A stretch of 35,014 nucleotides of DNA from JAKFXL01 sp947085765. GTDB taxonomy: Bacteria; Pseudomonadota; Gammaproteobacteria; Tenderiales; Tenderiaceae. Within the stretch, counting starts at the first letter, position 1. Each line of letters starts with the position of its first letter. Where the stretch lies: contig CAMTXZ010000003.1 in NCBI GenBank assembly GCA_947085765.1, forward strand, positions 1 to 35,014, in the 5' to 3' direction. This document shows positions 1 through 7,975 of this stretch, piece by piece. A model generated the notes under the pieces. That model saw only the letters and a program-made list of their open reading frames with translations. It searched no databases and was not told where the DNA came from. The position numbers and the translations under genes are program-made.

Positions 1-418
1 CGGTCATGATCTCACCACACGCCTTGGCGCTCACCTCCCAGCAGTTATGACCACTGGCAACCTTGGTCACCAGACGCGAATCGGCGGGTGAACTGAGGTT
101 CACCACCATAATCGCCTGACTGTAGGCAAGATTGACGTCATCAACACGGGCAAAGCTGGGCGACTGACCCGTGGCGTTATGGCAGCTGCCACACTTATCC
201 ACCAGATTGCCCCAAAGATTATTCTGAAAGGCGCGCACGTCTGCCGAGCTTGGCGCAGCCCCGGCATAGCTGCTGACGCCCGTTGACTGCACCTGCGGCG
301 TCGCACCGGGCACGGTCTCGGTCGAGACCTTGTCGCAACCACTCAAGCCAATCAACACCGCCAGGAGCAGCAGTGATCGAGCGACAAACTGCTTAATATT
401 GCTGATGATCAGCCCCAT
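1..418 (-). CDS. c-type cytochrome lipoprotein, C-terminus beyond the left edge
   Basis: Partial gene reading leftward from an ATG at 418 off the window edge; about 139 residues are visible. The N-terminus has a hydrophobic segment ending in a lipobox (LSGC, Cys29), so an exported lipoprotein is expected. One haem-c motif, CGSCH, lies at residues 77-81, followed by a stretch resembling cytochromes that carry a LamG-like domain further on (HNCW about 30 residues after the haem region). That resemblance is from memory and the LamG part would lie outside the window. The start is only two bases downstream of the stop of the 417-aa cytochrome-like gene, so the two are almost certainly co-transcribed and translationally coupled. 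Likely role: periplasmic or surface electron carrier; the substrate is unknown. Confidence 0.75.
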   Translation of the reverse strand, partial: MGLIISNIKQFVARSLLLLAVLIGLSGCDKVSTETVPGATPQVQSTGVSSYAGAAPSSADVRAFQNNLWGNLVDKCGSCHNATGQSPSFARVDDVNLAYSQAIMVVNLSSPADSRLVTKVASGHNCWEVSAKACGEIMT

Positions 419-420
419 CG

Positions 421-1674
421 TCACTCCCCCTTACAGTAGACAGCAGTGTCGGCAAACACCTGCTTGAGGTTGTAACTGCTGCCCTTGAAAGCAGCGGTGA
501 TGGTATCGATCTTGGTGCGATCAGCGCTGTTGCCCGGCTCACGGAAACAGACTGCCGCAAATACCTTTTTCACCTGGCAACGGGCAAACGCCTCGCTATT
601 GGCCAGCTCCACTCCCAGTGACTTGGCGCCACTGCCGGAGGCAGGCAGTGAGGAGTGCTGGGCATCCCAGCCGAGCAGTGCATTAGGACCGTGGCGCCAG
701 TAGTTGTCCCAGCGATCATTGGTTGTGATGTAACCCTGCTTGAAGTTGCCGGAGTTGATCAGATTTTTTTTCTTCACCCGTGTACCGGTGTCGGGATCAA
801 CAGCACCCACACCGTTATAAGAGAGCTTGCCATTAACAGCCTCAGGGTCGGCATCGTGATCATATTCGTAATCATAATAAGCAAATGCTTGGGTCATCGG
901 ATCCATGCCCGCATGACAACCGACGCAGGCGTTGAGGAAGATGCGACTATCACCACCGGGGCTGCGTGATACATCCTGCCGCACACGATCGGGCGAACGG
1001 GTTACATCCTTGATCTGTTCCAGGTCGTTACAGAGATGGTTCATCAGGGTAAAACGGAACATGGCGCGGTTGGTGCCATCGATAAAAAAGGCTTTGGCAG
1101 CCGCACGGCTGGTGATCACACCGGCAGTGGCGGCCGTGGGTAACGTCGTAACCGCAGACTGCGTTGTCTTGACCAGGCCACTCTTGAGATCGATACCACG
1201 CTCCTCCAGCGCCTCATAGTGTCCATTATTATTGTTCGAGTAGGACGGCAGCGCCAGACTGTTTTTGCCTACATAAAGGATGTCGTCATAGAGGATGCGA
1301 CGAAAGTCGAGCCCGTCACGTACCACACCAATCACTGTGGCGGTGTAGTCGTTAAGCGGCGCAAACACCGTTTGTTCCTCGTTGGTCCATGGTGTAACAA
1401 AGTTTTTCAGCGTGACATTATAAAAGGCTGGATTGTCGAGCGCTTTTTGGGCCGCCTGGTTGTAATCACCCGCAGCAATAAGCGTCGCCATCGCATCCAG
1501 CGTTGCCGCATCAGCGGGCACACCCGCGATGCGATCATGCATACGTTTGGCCTGTTCACGTGGCCCCGCTTCAACCAGCGTAGCTGACAGCAGCAAACAA
1601 CCGAACAGACACGTATGCACAAACAGCCCCAACACTTTTTTACAACACGGCAATGACATTTTCATAACAACCAT
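421..1674 (-). CDS. exported monohaem cytochrome-like protein of unknown function
   Basis: A 417-residue protein with an N-terminal signal peptide (hydrophobic stretch around residues 14-36, cleavage probably after VEA). A single haem-c motif, CVGCH, is at residues 250-254, followed by a Met-rich turn (AGMDPM). The last 70 residues (ELANSEAFARC onward) look like the helical C-terminal domain of planctomycete-type cytochrome proteins (DUF1585-like); this is resemblance, not proof. The start at 1674 is preceded by GGGAG about ten bases upstream; ATGs at 1665 and 1659 are alternatives that also leave a signal peptide. It is the first gene of a leftward operon with the CGSCH lipoprotein and diverges from the HzsA-related gene, suggesting one shared envelope redox function. 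Confidence 0.8.
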   Translation of the reverse strand: MVVMKMSLPCCKKVLGLFVHTCLFGCLLLSATLVEAGPREQAKRMHDRIAGVPADAATLDAMATLIAAGDYNQAAQKALDNPAFYNVTLKNFVTPWTNEEQTVFAPLNDYTATVIGVVRDGLDFRRILYDDILYVGKNSLALPSYSNNNNGHYEALEERGIDLKSGLVKTTQSAVTTLPTAATAGVITSRAAAKAFFIDGTNRAMFRFTLMNHLCNDLEQIKDVTRSPDRVRQDVSRSPGGDSRIFLNACVGCHAGMDPMTQAFAYYDYEYDHDADPEAVNGKLSYNGVGAVDPDTGTRVKKKNLINSGNFKQGYITTNDRWDNYWRHGPNALLGWDAQHSSLPASGSGAKSLGVELANSEAFARCQVKKVFAAVCFREPGNSADRTKIDTITAAFKGSSYNLKQVFADTAVYCKGE

Positions 1675-1960
1675 TTCAATGCAACTCCCAGGGCCGCGTA
1701 TTCTATAACAGCAATGATGGAGAGAAACGACTATTCACCATGCCCTTGCTGCCACCCACCCAGATTAACCACTGATTTAACCCTGACTATCGCTTGAATA
1801 ATCACTGCATCTATGTTTTAGCATTTCAGTAACGGATCTTTTGTGAGCCACAACCAGTTCAAAACCGTTTTTATTTTTACCACCACTACTGGCAATACTT
1901 TATAATAACTTTTAAGAAAAAATCAGTGTCTCTGTTCTGCGACACCCCAGAGTTGAAGTT
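1675..1960. promoter_or_regulatory. divergent promoter region of the envelope redox locus
   Basis: This 286-base AT-rich gap separates two divergent operons and must hold promoters for both. On the plus strand a perfect TATAAT sits at 1901-1906, about 55 bases before the ATG at 1961; no good -35 lies at the usual distance (TTTACC at 1876-1881 is 19 bases away). On the minus strand TATAGA, reading leftward around 1700, has TCGTTT 17 bases upstream as a weak -35. No clear operator palindrome was recognised. Weak -35 boxes on both sides would fit activator-dependent expression, but that is inference. Confidence 0.4.
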
Positions 1961-4588
1961 ATGCATGTAATTAAAAATCACACTACACACTGGATTCGCA
2001 ACACTATTACGCTATTGGCCATGGCACTTTTTCTCAGCGGCTGTTTTTCAGAAACGCAGACCAGCGATCCGGTTGTTGTCGATTTCCCCGTCGCCTATAT
2101 CAAACGCCCCATTCCACTTAACAACCAGAATCAGCCGCTCAATATCGACATACGGCAACTCGATGGTTTTCATGTCGGTGCTGATCTCTATCTTAAGGAT
2201 CGTTCTACGGCGGGTGCGCAGGAACGAAATATCACATCAACATTCACCCAGGGCATGGGCGATGTTAAAGATGTTGAGGTCTCATACGATGGTGGAACAC
2301 TGCTGTTTAGCATGCGCGCACCGGAGATCGAAGATGCCGATGAGGACGAACAGCCAACCTGGAATATCTGGCAATACAACATTGCACAAAACAGTCTGCG
2401 CCGCGTCATTGGTTCAGATATCACTGCCGAGGCCGGAGAAGATATCGCGCCGCACTATCTGCCCGATGGCCGCATCATCTACTCCTCAACACGCCAGCGC
2501 CAGAGTGGCGCCATTCTGCTTGATGAGGGGAAACCAAAGTTTACCGCAGAAGATGAAGGCCGCAACGGCCCCGCCTTCTCACTGCATGTGATGAACAGTG
2601 ATGGCAGCGACATCCATCAGGTCTCGTTTAATCAGAGCCATGACTTTGATGCCAGTGTGCTTGCCTCCGGTGAAGTAGTTTTTAGCCGTTGGGACAACAT
2701 GGGCAGCAGCGATGTTATCAACCTCTATAAGATGCACCCCGACGGCACCAATCTACAAATACTCTACGGCGGCCACAGCCATAACAGCGATACCAATACT
2801 ATCGCTGTTCAATTCATCGCGCCGCGTGAACTGCCCGATGGCCGCCTCGTCACCACCCTGCTGCCGTTCCGTGGCAGCAACGGCGGCGGCGCACTGGTTG
2901 CCATCAATGTAAAAAATTATGGTGATAATTATCGTGCACTCAATAATGTTCAGGCGCTCTCTGCAACAGCGGCGCAGACTCCACTTGTGCAGGGCGAGAT
3001 AGATGCTACCAACACTGTTTCACCTGCCGGCCTCTACCGTAGCGCCTACCCACTCTGGGATGGCACTGGACGATTGTTGGTGAGTTGGAGTCCCTGCCGC
3101 CTGATGAGTGGCAAGAGCATCGTCACCTGCAATAAAAAACTGTTGGCACAAACAGATGTGGTTGCAGCACCACCGCTCTACAGCATCTACATCTATGATC
3201 CAGACAAACAGACTCATGCGCCATTAGTAGTTCCGGTAGAAGGGACCATCGTGACAGAGGCGGTGATCGCCCAGGCGCGGCCACTGCCCGATGTGATTCT
3301 CGACAACCAGATCGGCAACAGCTTCACTCAAACACTGGTCAGTGAAAATAGCGCCATCCTCCACATCCGCAGCGTCTACGACTTTGATGGCAACGACAGC
3401 GCCACCCCTAACATACAGACCCTTGCCGACCCGGCATTGACCACTGCCGATAATCGCCCAGCCCGTTTTCTGCGTATCAGCAAAGGGGTGCCGCTGCCCA
3501 ATCGCCAGCTACTGCAAATTCCCAATAGCGCCTTTGGTTTAGTTGGCCAATCGATGCGTGAGATCATCGGCTACGCGGCCATCGAACCTGATGGCTCAGT
3601 GATGGTGAAGGTTCCGGCCAATGTACCACTGACCATCGACGTGTTGGATAAAAATGGCCGCAGCATCAGCGCACGTCATCAAAACTGGTTACAGCTGCGC
3701 CCCGGCGAGAGCAAAAGTTGCAACGGCTGTCACACTCACAGCAGCGGCACGCCTCATGGCCGCAACGATGTACCCGCTGCGGTAAACGGTGGCGCCATCA
3801 CCAGCGGTCTGCCATTTGCCAATACCGATGCCAGCCTGATTGCCGAGATGGGTGAGACCATGGCTCAGACTCGCGCCCGTATCAGCTGCGCCAGTAACTG
3901 TGCCGCCCTTATACCAAGTGTGGATCTGATCTTTGACGATCTTTGGACCAACCCCAACATACGTGCCAAGGATGCCAGTTTTGTCTACCGCTATACCGAT
4001 CTCACCACCGCCATACCGGTCAGCAGCAGCTGCATCAATAATTGGAATGCGCTCTGCCGCACCATCATCAACTACGAAACACATATCCACCCGCTTTGGA
4101 GCAAAGACCGCGCCGCCAATAGCTGCGCCAACTGTCATAGCAGCGTCGATAGCAACGCCATGCCACGGGTACCCGCCGCCCAGCTTGATCTCAGCGACGG
4201 TGCCAGCAGTGACGTGCCCACCAATTTCAATAGCTATCGCGAACTGCTCTTTGCCGACAATGAAGTGGAGCTGGATGTGGTCAACAACATCTTGCAGGAT
4301 CGGCTGGTGCAGGACACCGACAACAACGGCAACCCGCGCTTTGAGAGCGATGCCAATGGCAATCAGATTCTCGACAGCAACGGCCAACCGATTCCCATCA
4401 TGATTGCGGTGCCTGCCAACGGCCCGGCGCTGTCGGCCAACGGCGCCAATGGCAGCAGCTTCTTCAGCAAGTTTGATAGCGGCGGCAGCCATGTCGGCCG
4501 ACTCAGCGCTGCCGAGTTGCGCCTGATTGCTGAATGGATCGACACCGGTGGCCAGTATTACAACAACCCCTTTGATGTGCCGCAATAA
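1961..4588 (+). CDS. HzsA-related two-haem lipoprotein (beta-propeller plus cytochrome domains)
   Basis: An 875-residue exported lipoprotein: lipobox LSGC with Cys28. Residues about 100-500 show TolB/WD-like propeller repeats (LPDGRIIYSS, ASGEVVFSRWDN, LPDGRLVTTL). Two haem-c motifs follow: CNGCH at 587-591 and CANCH at 722-726. An N-terminal propeller, a middle domain with one haem and a C-terminal domain with a second haem is the architecture known for the hydrazine synthase alpha subunit, and the protein fits the family annotated as HzsA-related. No HzsB/HzsC-like gene is in the window and the context is not anammox, so hydrazine synthesis is not implied; the substrate is unknown. It heads a rightward operon with two beta-barrel proteins, a thioredoxin, DUF4266 and DUF3570. 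Confidence 0.82.
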   Translation: MHVIKNHTTHWIRNTITLLAMALFLSGCFSETQTSDPVVVDFPVAYIKRPIPLNNQNQPLNIDIRQLDGFHVGADLYLKDRSTAGAQERNITSTFTQGMGDVKDVEVSYDGGTLLFSMRAPEIEDADEDEQPTWNIWQYNIAQNSLRRVIGSDITAEAGEDIAPHYLPDGRIIYSSTRQRQSGAILLDEGKPKFTAEDEGRNGPAFSLHVMNSDGSDIHQVSFNQSHDFDASVLASGEVVFSRWDNMGSSDVINLYKMHPDGTNLQILYGGHSHNSDTNTIAVQFIAPRELPDGRLVTTLLPFRGSNGGGALVAINVKNYGDNYRALNNVQALSATAAQTPLVQGEIDATNTVSPAGLYRSAYPLWDGTGRLLVSWSPCRLMSGKSIVTCNKKLLAQTDVVAAPPLYSIYIYDPDKQTHAPLVVPVEGTIVTEAVIAQARPLPDVILDNQIGNSFTQTLVSENSAILHIRSVYDFDGNDSATPNIQTLADPALTTADNRPARFLRISKGVPLPNRQLLQIPNSAFGLVGQSMREIIGYAAIEPDGSVMVKVPANVPLTIDVLDKNGRSISARHQNWLQLRPGESKSCNGCHTHSSGTPHGRNDVPAAVNGGAITSGLPFANTDASLIAEMGETMAQTRARISCASNCAALIPSVDLIFDDLWTNPNIRAKDASFVYRYTDLTTAIPVSSSCINNWNALCRTIINYETHIHPLWSKDRAANSCANCHSSVDSNAMPRVPAAQLDLSDGASSDVPTNFNSYRELLFADNEVELDVVNNILQDRLVQDTDNNGNPRFESDANGNQILDSNGQPIPIMIAVPANGPALSANGANGSSFFSKFDSGGSHVGRLSAAELRLIAEWIDTGGQYYNNPFDVPQ

Positions 4589-4589
4589 G

Positions 4590-5324
4590 ATGCCGGCTAT
4601 TCTGCTAACACTCCTGCTGCTGTTATTCACCGCCACAGCAACAGCGGCTGATGAGTATCGCCAAGCCAAAATCGCCGATCCCTTTATTGAACTGCACAGC
4701 GGCCCTGGCCGTGGCTTTCCAATCTTCTATGTTGCAGAGCGTGACCAGTGGATCAAGATCATCAAACGCAAGACCGACTGGTTCAAGGTTGAGATCAAAA
4801 ACGGTACGCAGGGTTGGGTCCATTACGATCAGCTGTTATTAACCCTGACACCCGCAGGCGAACGTACCCAGATCAACGACCCCAGCGGCGCAGATTTTCT
4901 GCACCGCCGTACCGAGGCCGGTGTGCTCGGCGGTAAATTCAGTGGCTCGGAGGTGATCACCCTTTATGGTGGCTACGCCTTCACGCGTAATATTTCGACC
5001 GAGGTGGCACTGTCACAAGCGCTCGGCACTGTCTCCAGTAAACAGTTCATCAATCTACGGTTAATCCATCAACCCATTCCCGAGTGGCGCCTATCACCCT
5101 TCTTTGCCATGGGTGTGGGCAATCTCAGAAGTCAGGCCAGCGCCACCCAGGCACAGGCGCAGGATCGCAGTGACAGTGTGGCCCACGTTGGTATTGGTCT
5201 GCGCAGCTACCTGACGCGTAACTTCATGTTGCGTGCCGAATATAATCGATACGTCGTCTTCTCCAGCGACGACTACAACGAGGATCTAAGAGAATGGAAA
5301 GTCGGTCTCGCCTTTTTCTATTGA
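4590..5324 (+). CDS. SH3-domain plus outer-membrane beta-barrel protein
   Basis: About 244 residues from the ATG at 4590, which gives a clean signal peptide (leucine run, cleavage after ATAA); an in-frame ATG at 4575 would overlap the upstream gene and is less likely. Mature residues about 25-90 match a bacterial SH3 domain (HSGPGRGFPIFYVAERDQWIKI, then GWVHYDQL). From about residue 115 alternating amphipathic strands (ITLYGGYAF, WRLSPFFAMGVG, RAEYNRYVVF) end in a terminal aromatic (AFFY), as in eight-stranded OmpA-like barrels. It starts one base after the HzsA-related stop, so translation is probably coupled. A plausible role is an outer-membrane or peptidoglycan-facing scaffold for the redox proteins; no enzyme function is visible. 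Confidence 0.78.
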   Translation: MPAILLTLLLLLFTATATAADEYRQAKIADPFIELHSGPGRGFPIFYVAERDQWIKIIKRKTDWFKVEIKNGTQGWVHYDQLLLTLTPAGERTQINDPSGADFLHRRTEAGVLGGKFSGSEVITLYGGYAFTRNISTEVALSQALGTVSSKQFINLRLIHQPIPEWRLSPFFAMGVGNLRSQASATQAQAQDRSDSVAHVGIGLRSYLTRNFMLRAEYNRYVVFSSDDYNEDLREWKVGLAFFY

Positions 5325-5956
5325 TCAGCAGCTCTCTGCTCTGCACACTACCTTTGCTGTTTTGGCCAAGTGGTGCAGCGGCAGCCGCGAGTGATGACAA
5401 CGAACCACTGATCCAACCACAAATTAAACCGCAGCCGGTCAAACCGGCCAGGATTGACAGCGAAAATTTTGAGTTTGGCATCTTTACCGGTCTGCTGAGT
5501 GTCGAGGATTTTGGCAGCAACGCCGTCAGCGGTGTACGTCTTGCCTATCACGCCAGCGAAGATATTTTTGTTGAAGTGGCCTACGGCAGGAGCACCACGC
5601 AACAGACCAGCTATGAACGGCTGCTCGGCTCAGTCACACTGCTCACCGAAGAACAGCGGCAACTCAGCTACTACAACCTCGCGCTGGGTTTTAACCTGCT
5701 GCCGGGTGAAGCCTTTGTTGGCAGCGGCCACGCCTTTCATACCGATCTCTATCTGATTGGTGGCATTGGCAGCACCAGGTTTGCCGACGATGACCGCCGC
5801 ACACTCAACTTCGGTTTTGGTTATCGTGCGATTATGAATGACTGGCTGGCGCTGCATCTCGATGCCCGCGACCATATTTTTGATATCGACCTGCTCGGCA
5901 CACAGAAGACCAGCCACAACCTGGAGTTCCACACCGGGCTCACGCTCTTTTTCTAA
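5294..5956 (+). CDS. small outer-membrane beta-barrel protein
   Basis: A 220-residue exported protein. The signal peptide spans roughly residues 1-32 (SGAAAAA cleavage region), followed by a short Pro/Gln linker and then alternating beta-strands (FEFGIFTGLLSVEDFG, VRLAYHASEDIFVEVAYG, TDLYLIGGIGSTRF, NFGFGYRAIMNDWLAL) ending in TLFF, the aromatic C-terminus typical of BAM substrates. The ATG lies 31 bases inside the preceding barrel gene in another frame, so the signal peptide DNA also encodes the last strand of the neighbour. Together with the SH3-barrel protein it forms a pair of similar barrels, which may be a duplication or a heteromeric assembly. No specific function is recognisable. Confidence 0.75.
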   Translation: MESRSRLFLLISSSLLCTLPLLFWPSGAAAAASDDNEPLIQPQIKPQPVKPARIDSENFEFGIFTGLLSVEDFGSNAVSGVRLAYHASEDIFVEVAYGRSTTQQTSYERLLGSVTLLTEEQRQLSYYNLALGFNLLPGEAFVGSGHAFHTDLYLIGGIGSTRFADDDRRTLNFGFGYRAIMNDWLALHLDARDHIFDIDLLGTQKTSHNLEFHTGLTLFF

Positions 5957-5968
5957 CGGGAGAACCAC

Positions 5969-6478
5969 ATGTTAATCAAACGTACCTTGATACTCGCCTG
6001 GCTCTGCTGCGCCGCCCTTGGCTTTAGCAGCAACGCCACTGCCGCCGTTGATGCCAGTAAAATTCCGGCGCCAGACTTCACCCTCAAGAGCAACAGTGGC
6101 AAAAACATAAAGCTCAGCGAGCTACGGGGTCAGGTGGTGATAGTCAACTTCTGGGCCTCATGGTGCAGCCCCTGTCTTCAAGAGATGCCATTGCTGGAAC
6201 AGCTCTACAAAAAATATCAACCGCTTGGTTTTACCCTGCTCGGCGTGGATGTCGAGGAGGATAGCAGCGCGGCCATCAAGTGGCTCAAGGAGGTGAAGGT
6301 GAGTTTCCCAATCCTCTTTGATAATGAAAATATAGTCACCGAGCGCTATCACGTCAGCGCCATGCCCACCACCGTCATCATCGACCGTGATGGCAATATA
6401 CGTTACATCCATCTTGGTTATACACCGGGTATTGAGAAGACCTATCAACAACAGGTTCGCGCCCTGTTGAAAGAGTAA
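5969..6478 (+). CDS. TlpA-like periplasmic thioredoxin
   Basis: A 169-residue TlpA/ResA-type protein with signal peptide (cleavage after ATAA, about residue 26). The thioredoxin active site WCSPC is at residues 65-69 (Cys66, Cys69) and a cis-Pro segment (SAMPTT) near residue 134. The start has a good ribosome site (GGGAG a few bases upstream). Such proteins reduce disulfides in the periplasm, classically in apocytochromes before haem attachment, or reduce a dedicated partner. Next to haem-c proteins and a Cys-ended DUF4266 lipoprotein, either cytochrome thiols or the DUF4266 tail could be the substrate (inference). Family assignment is secure; the partner is not. Confidence 0.92.
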   Translation: MLIKRTLILAWLCCAALGFSSNATAAVDASKIPAPDFTLKSNSGKNIKLSELRGQVVIVNFWASWCSPCLQEMPLLEQLYKKYQPLGFTLLGVDVEEDSSAAIKWLKEVKVSFPILFDNENIVTERYHVSAMPTTVIIDRDGNIRYIHLGYTPGIEKTYQQQVRALLKE

Positions 6479-6486
6479 TAACAGTA

Positions 6487-6708
6487 ATGATCAGAACCAC
6501 ACCATTGATAATCGGCCTGCTACTGACAGCCAGCGGCTGCACGCTGCAACCGTGGGTAAAACCCTACGAGCGCGCCAGGCTCGCCGATCCGATCATGAGC
6601 TTTGATCGCAATCCAATCTCATCAAGCTATCTCAACCACGTCTATGAGGCGCGCGAAGGGGCACGTGGCGCCGATGGCGGCCAAGGGGGCGGTTGTGGTT
6701 GTAACTAA
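6487..6708 (+). CDS. DUF4266 mini-lipoprotein with GGGCGCN tail
   Basis: Only 73 residues. A signal peptide ends in lipobox ASGC (Cys18), giving a mature lipoprotein of about 56 residues. The middle (KPYERARLADPIMSFD) and the C-terminus match the DUF4266 family. The end is a glycine-rich arm, GADGGQGGGCGCN, with Cys70 and Cys72 at the extreme C-terminus. Gene spacing to the thioredoxin is 8 bases, and DUF3570 follows, a pairing known for this family. Function is unknown. The flexible Gly arm with a CGC end could bind a metal, carry a modification, or exchange disulfides with the thioredoxin; none of these is shown by the sequence alone. Confidence 0.85.
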   Translation: MIRTTPLIIGLLLTASGCTLQPWVKPYERARLADPIMSFDRNPISSSYLNHVYEAREGARGADGGQGGGCGCN

Positions 6709-6730
6709 GAAGGCACTGATTAAATTCCCC

Positions 6731-6759
6731 GTTCGTGGTGAGCCTGTCGAACCATGAAC
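6731..6759. repeat. REP-like palindromic repeat over the DUF3570 start
   Basis: An imperfect palindrome (arms GTTCGTGGT and ACCATGAAC, centre GAGCCTGTCGA) of a type dispersed between genes in many proteobacteria and often mistranslated as peptides such as VSLSNHE. Its 13-base core recurs in opposite orientation at 15799-15811. The ATG assigned to the DUF3570 gene (6754-6756) lies in its right arm. Confidence 0.7.
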
Positions 6760-7941
6760 AAAAAATCAGCCAGTTTAATAAATTTCATCACCAGCCAATC
6801 GGGCCAGGGGCGTATCCGCCTCATTTGGATCATCGCCGGCATCACCACCATGATTGCCGCACTGCCACTGACGGCCGCCGTATTACCAGCGGAGCGTTTC
6901 GATGCGCTGTTCCACTACTACAACGGCGGCGGCATCACCGTGCAAGGTCCGGCGCTGCAAGCCAGCAAACAGGTTGGCAGTAATACGCTGTTCTCCGCCA
7001 AATATTATGTCGACTCGATCAGCAGCGCCTCCATCGATGTTGTCACCTCTGCCAGCAAATATAGTGAAAAACGCGAAGAGCAATCCATCAGCGCCACCTA
7101 TCTGCGCGACAAGAGCACACTCAGCTTGAGTTACAGCAACAGCGAAGAGAATGATTTTGTCGCCAAGAGCACCCACTTCAACATCAGCCAGGATATGTAT
7201 GGCGACCTCACCACCCTCTACATGGGTTACTCAAAGGGATGGGACAACATCTACAAAACACTCAAGACGGCTGGCAATACCAACCGCGACCCCGCCTTTG
7301 CAGAAGATGCCGATCGCCAAAAATTCCGCCTCGGCATCAGCCAGATCATCAGCAAAGATCTGGTCACTAATCTCAATTACGAACTGATCACCGACAAAGG
7401 GTATCTCAACAACCCCTACCGCACCGTGCGTTTCACTGATGGTTCAACACTGGGCGAGATCTATCCCAACACCCACTCCAGCAACGCCATCTCCCTGAGC
7501 GCCAACTACCACCTGCCCTATCGCGCCGCGCTGCACGGCAGTTACCGTTTCTATGCCGACAGCTGGGGCATCAACGCCAATACCTTCGACATCGGTTACA
7601 CCCACCCCTACCGCGACAGCTGGATCATCGGCGGCCATTATCGCCACTACTCACAAAACCACGCCAACTTCTATCAAGACCTGTTCGATCCGTTTGCACC
7701 ACAAAACTATATGGCCCGCGATAAAGAGTTAAGCAGCTTTAACAGCCAGACCTTCGGCCTGAACCTCAGCTACAATTTTATTCAACAGGGGTGGCGCATG
7801 CTCGACAAAGGCACACTCAACCTAAGCATCGACCACATGCGTTATGACTACGACAACTTCAGCGACCTGCGCAGCGCCACACCCAGCCGCTATGGTTTCT
7901 CGGCCAATGTGGTGCAGGTTTATATGTCGTTGTGGTATTAG
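6754..7941 (+). CDS. DUF3570 outer-membrane beta-barrel protein
   Basis: A 395-residue protein. A signal/anchor segment is at about residues 22-42 (LIWIIAGITTMIAALPLTAAVLP), then a long series of amphipathic strands with many Tyr/Ser/Asn, ending VQVYMSLWY with a C-terminal aromatic, consistent with a large outer-membrane barrel of the DUF3570 family. The family commonly occurs with DUF4266 and TlpA-like thioredoxins, as here. The first possible start, ATG at 6754, lies inside a REP-like palindrome with no visible ribosome site; the frame closes just upstream at 6739-6741, so the repeat supplies the start codon unless the internal ATG at 6850 is used. It is the last gene of the rightward operon; a large hairpin follows. 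Confidence 0.82.
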   Translation: MNKKSASLINFITSQSGQGRIRLIWIIAGITTMIAALPLTAAVLPAERFDALFHYYNGGGITVQGPALQASKQVGSNTLFSAKYYVDSISSASIDVVTSASKYSEKREEQSISATYLRDKSTLSLSYSNSEENDFVAKSTHFNISQDMYGDLTTLYMGYSKGWDNIYKTLKTAGNTNRDPAFAEDADRQKFRLGISQIISKDLVTNLNYELITDKGYLNNPYRTVRFTDGSTLGEIYPNTHSSNAISLSANYHLPYRAALHGSYRFYADSWGINANTFDIGYTHPYRDSWIIGGHYRHYSQNHANFYQDLFDPFAPQNYMARDKELSSFNSQTFGLNLSYNFIQQGWRMLDKGTLNLSIDHMRYDYDNFSDLRSATPSRYGFSANVVQVYMSLWY

Positions 7942-7975
7942 TGGCTGGCGGCTCTGCTGAATTTGCAATCAGTGT

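Noticed and set aside
1961..4588. True hydrazine synthase (anammox) function
   Set aside because: No HzsB/HzsC or other anammox genes are nearby and all context is gammaproteobacterial. Only the domain architecture is shared.
3689..4669. 326-codon open frame on the minus strand
   Set aside because: Antisense to the HzsA-related gene and the following start; low-complexity Ala/Ile/Val composition typical of a shadow frame.
6735..6983. Plus-strand open frame starting with MVSLSNHE
   Set aside because: The VSLSNHE peptide is the usual false translation of a REP-like repeat; the rest overlaps the DUF3570 gene in another frame.
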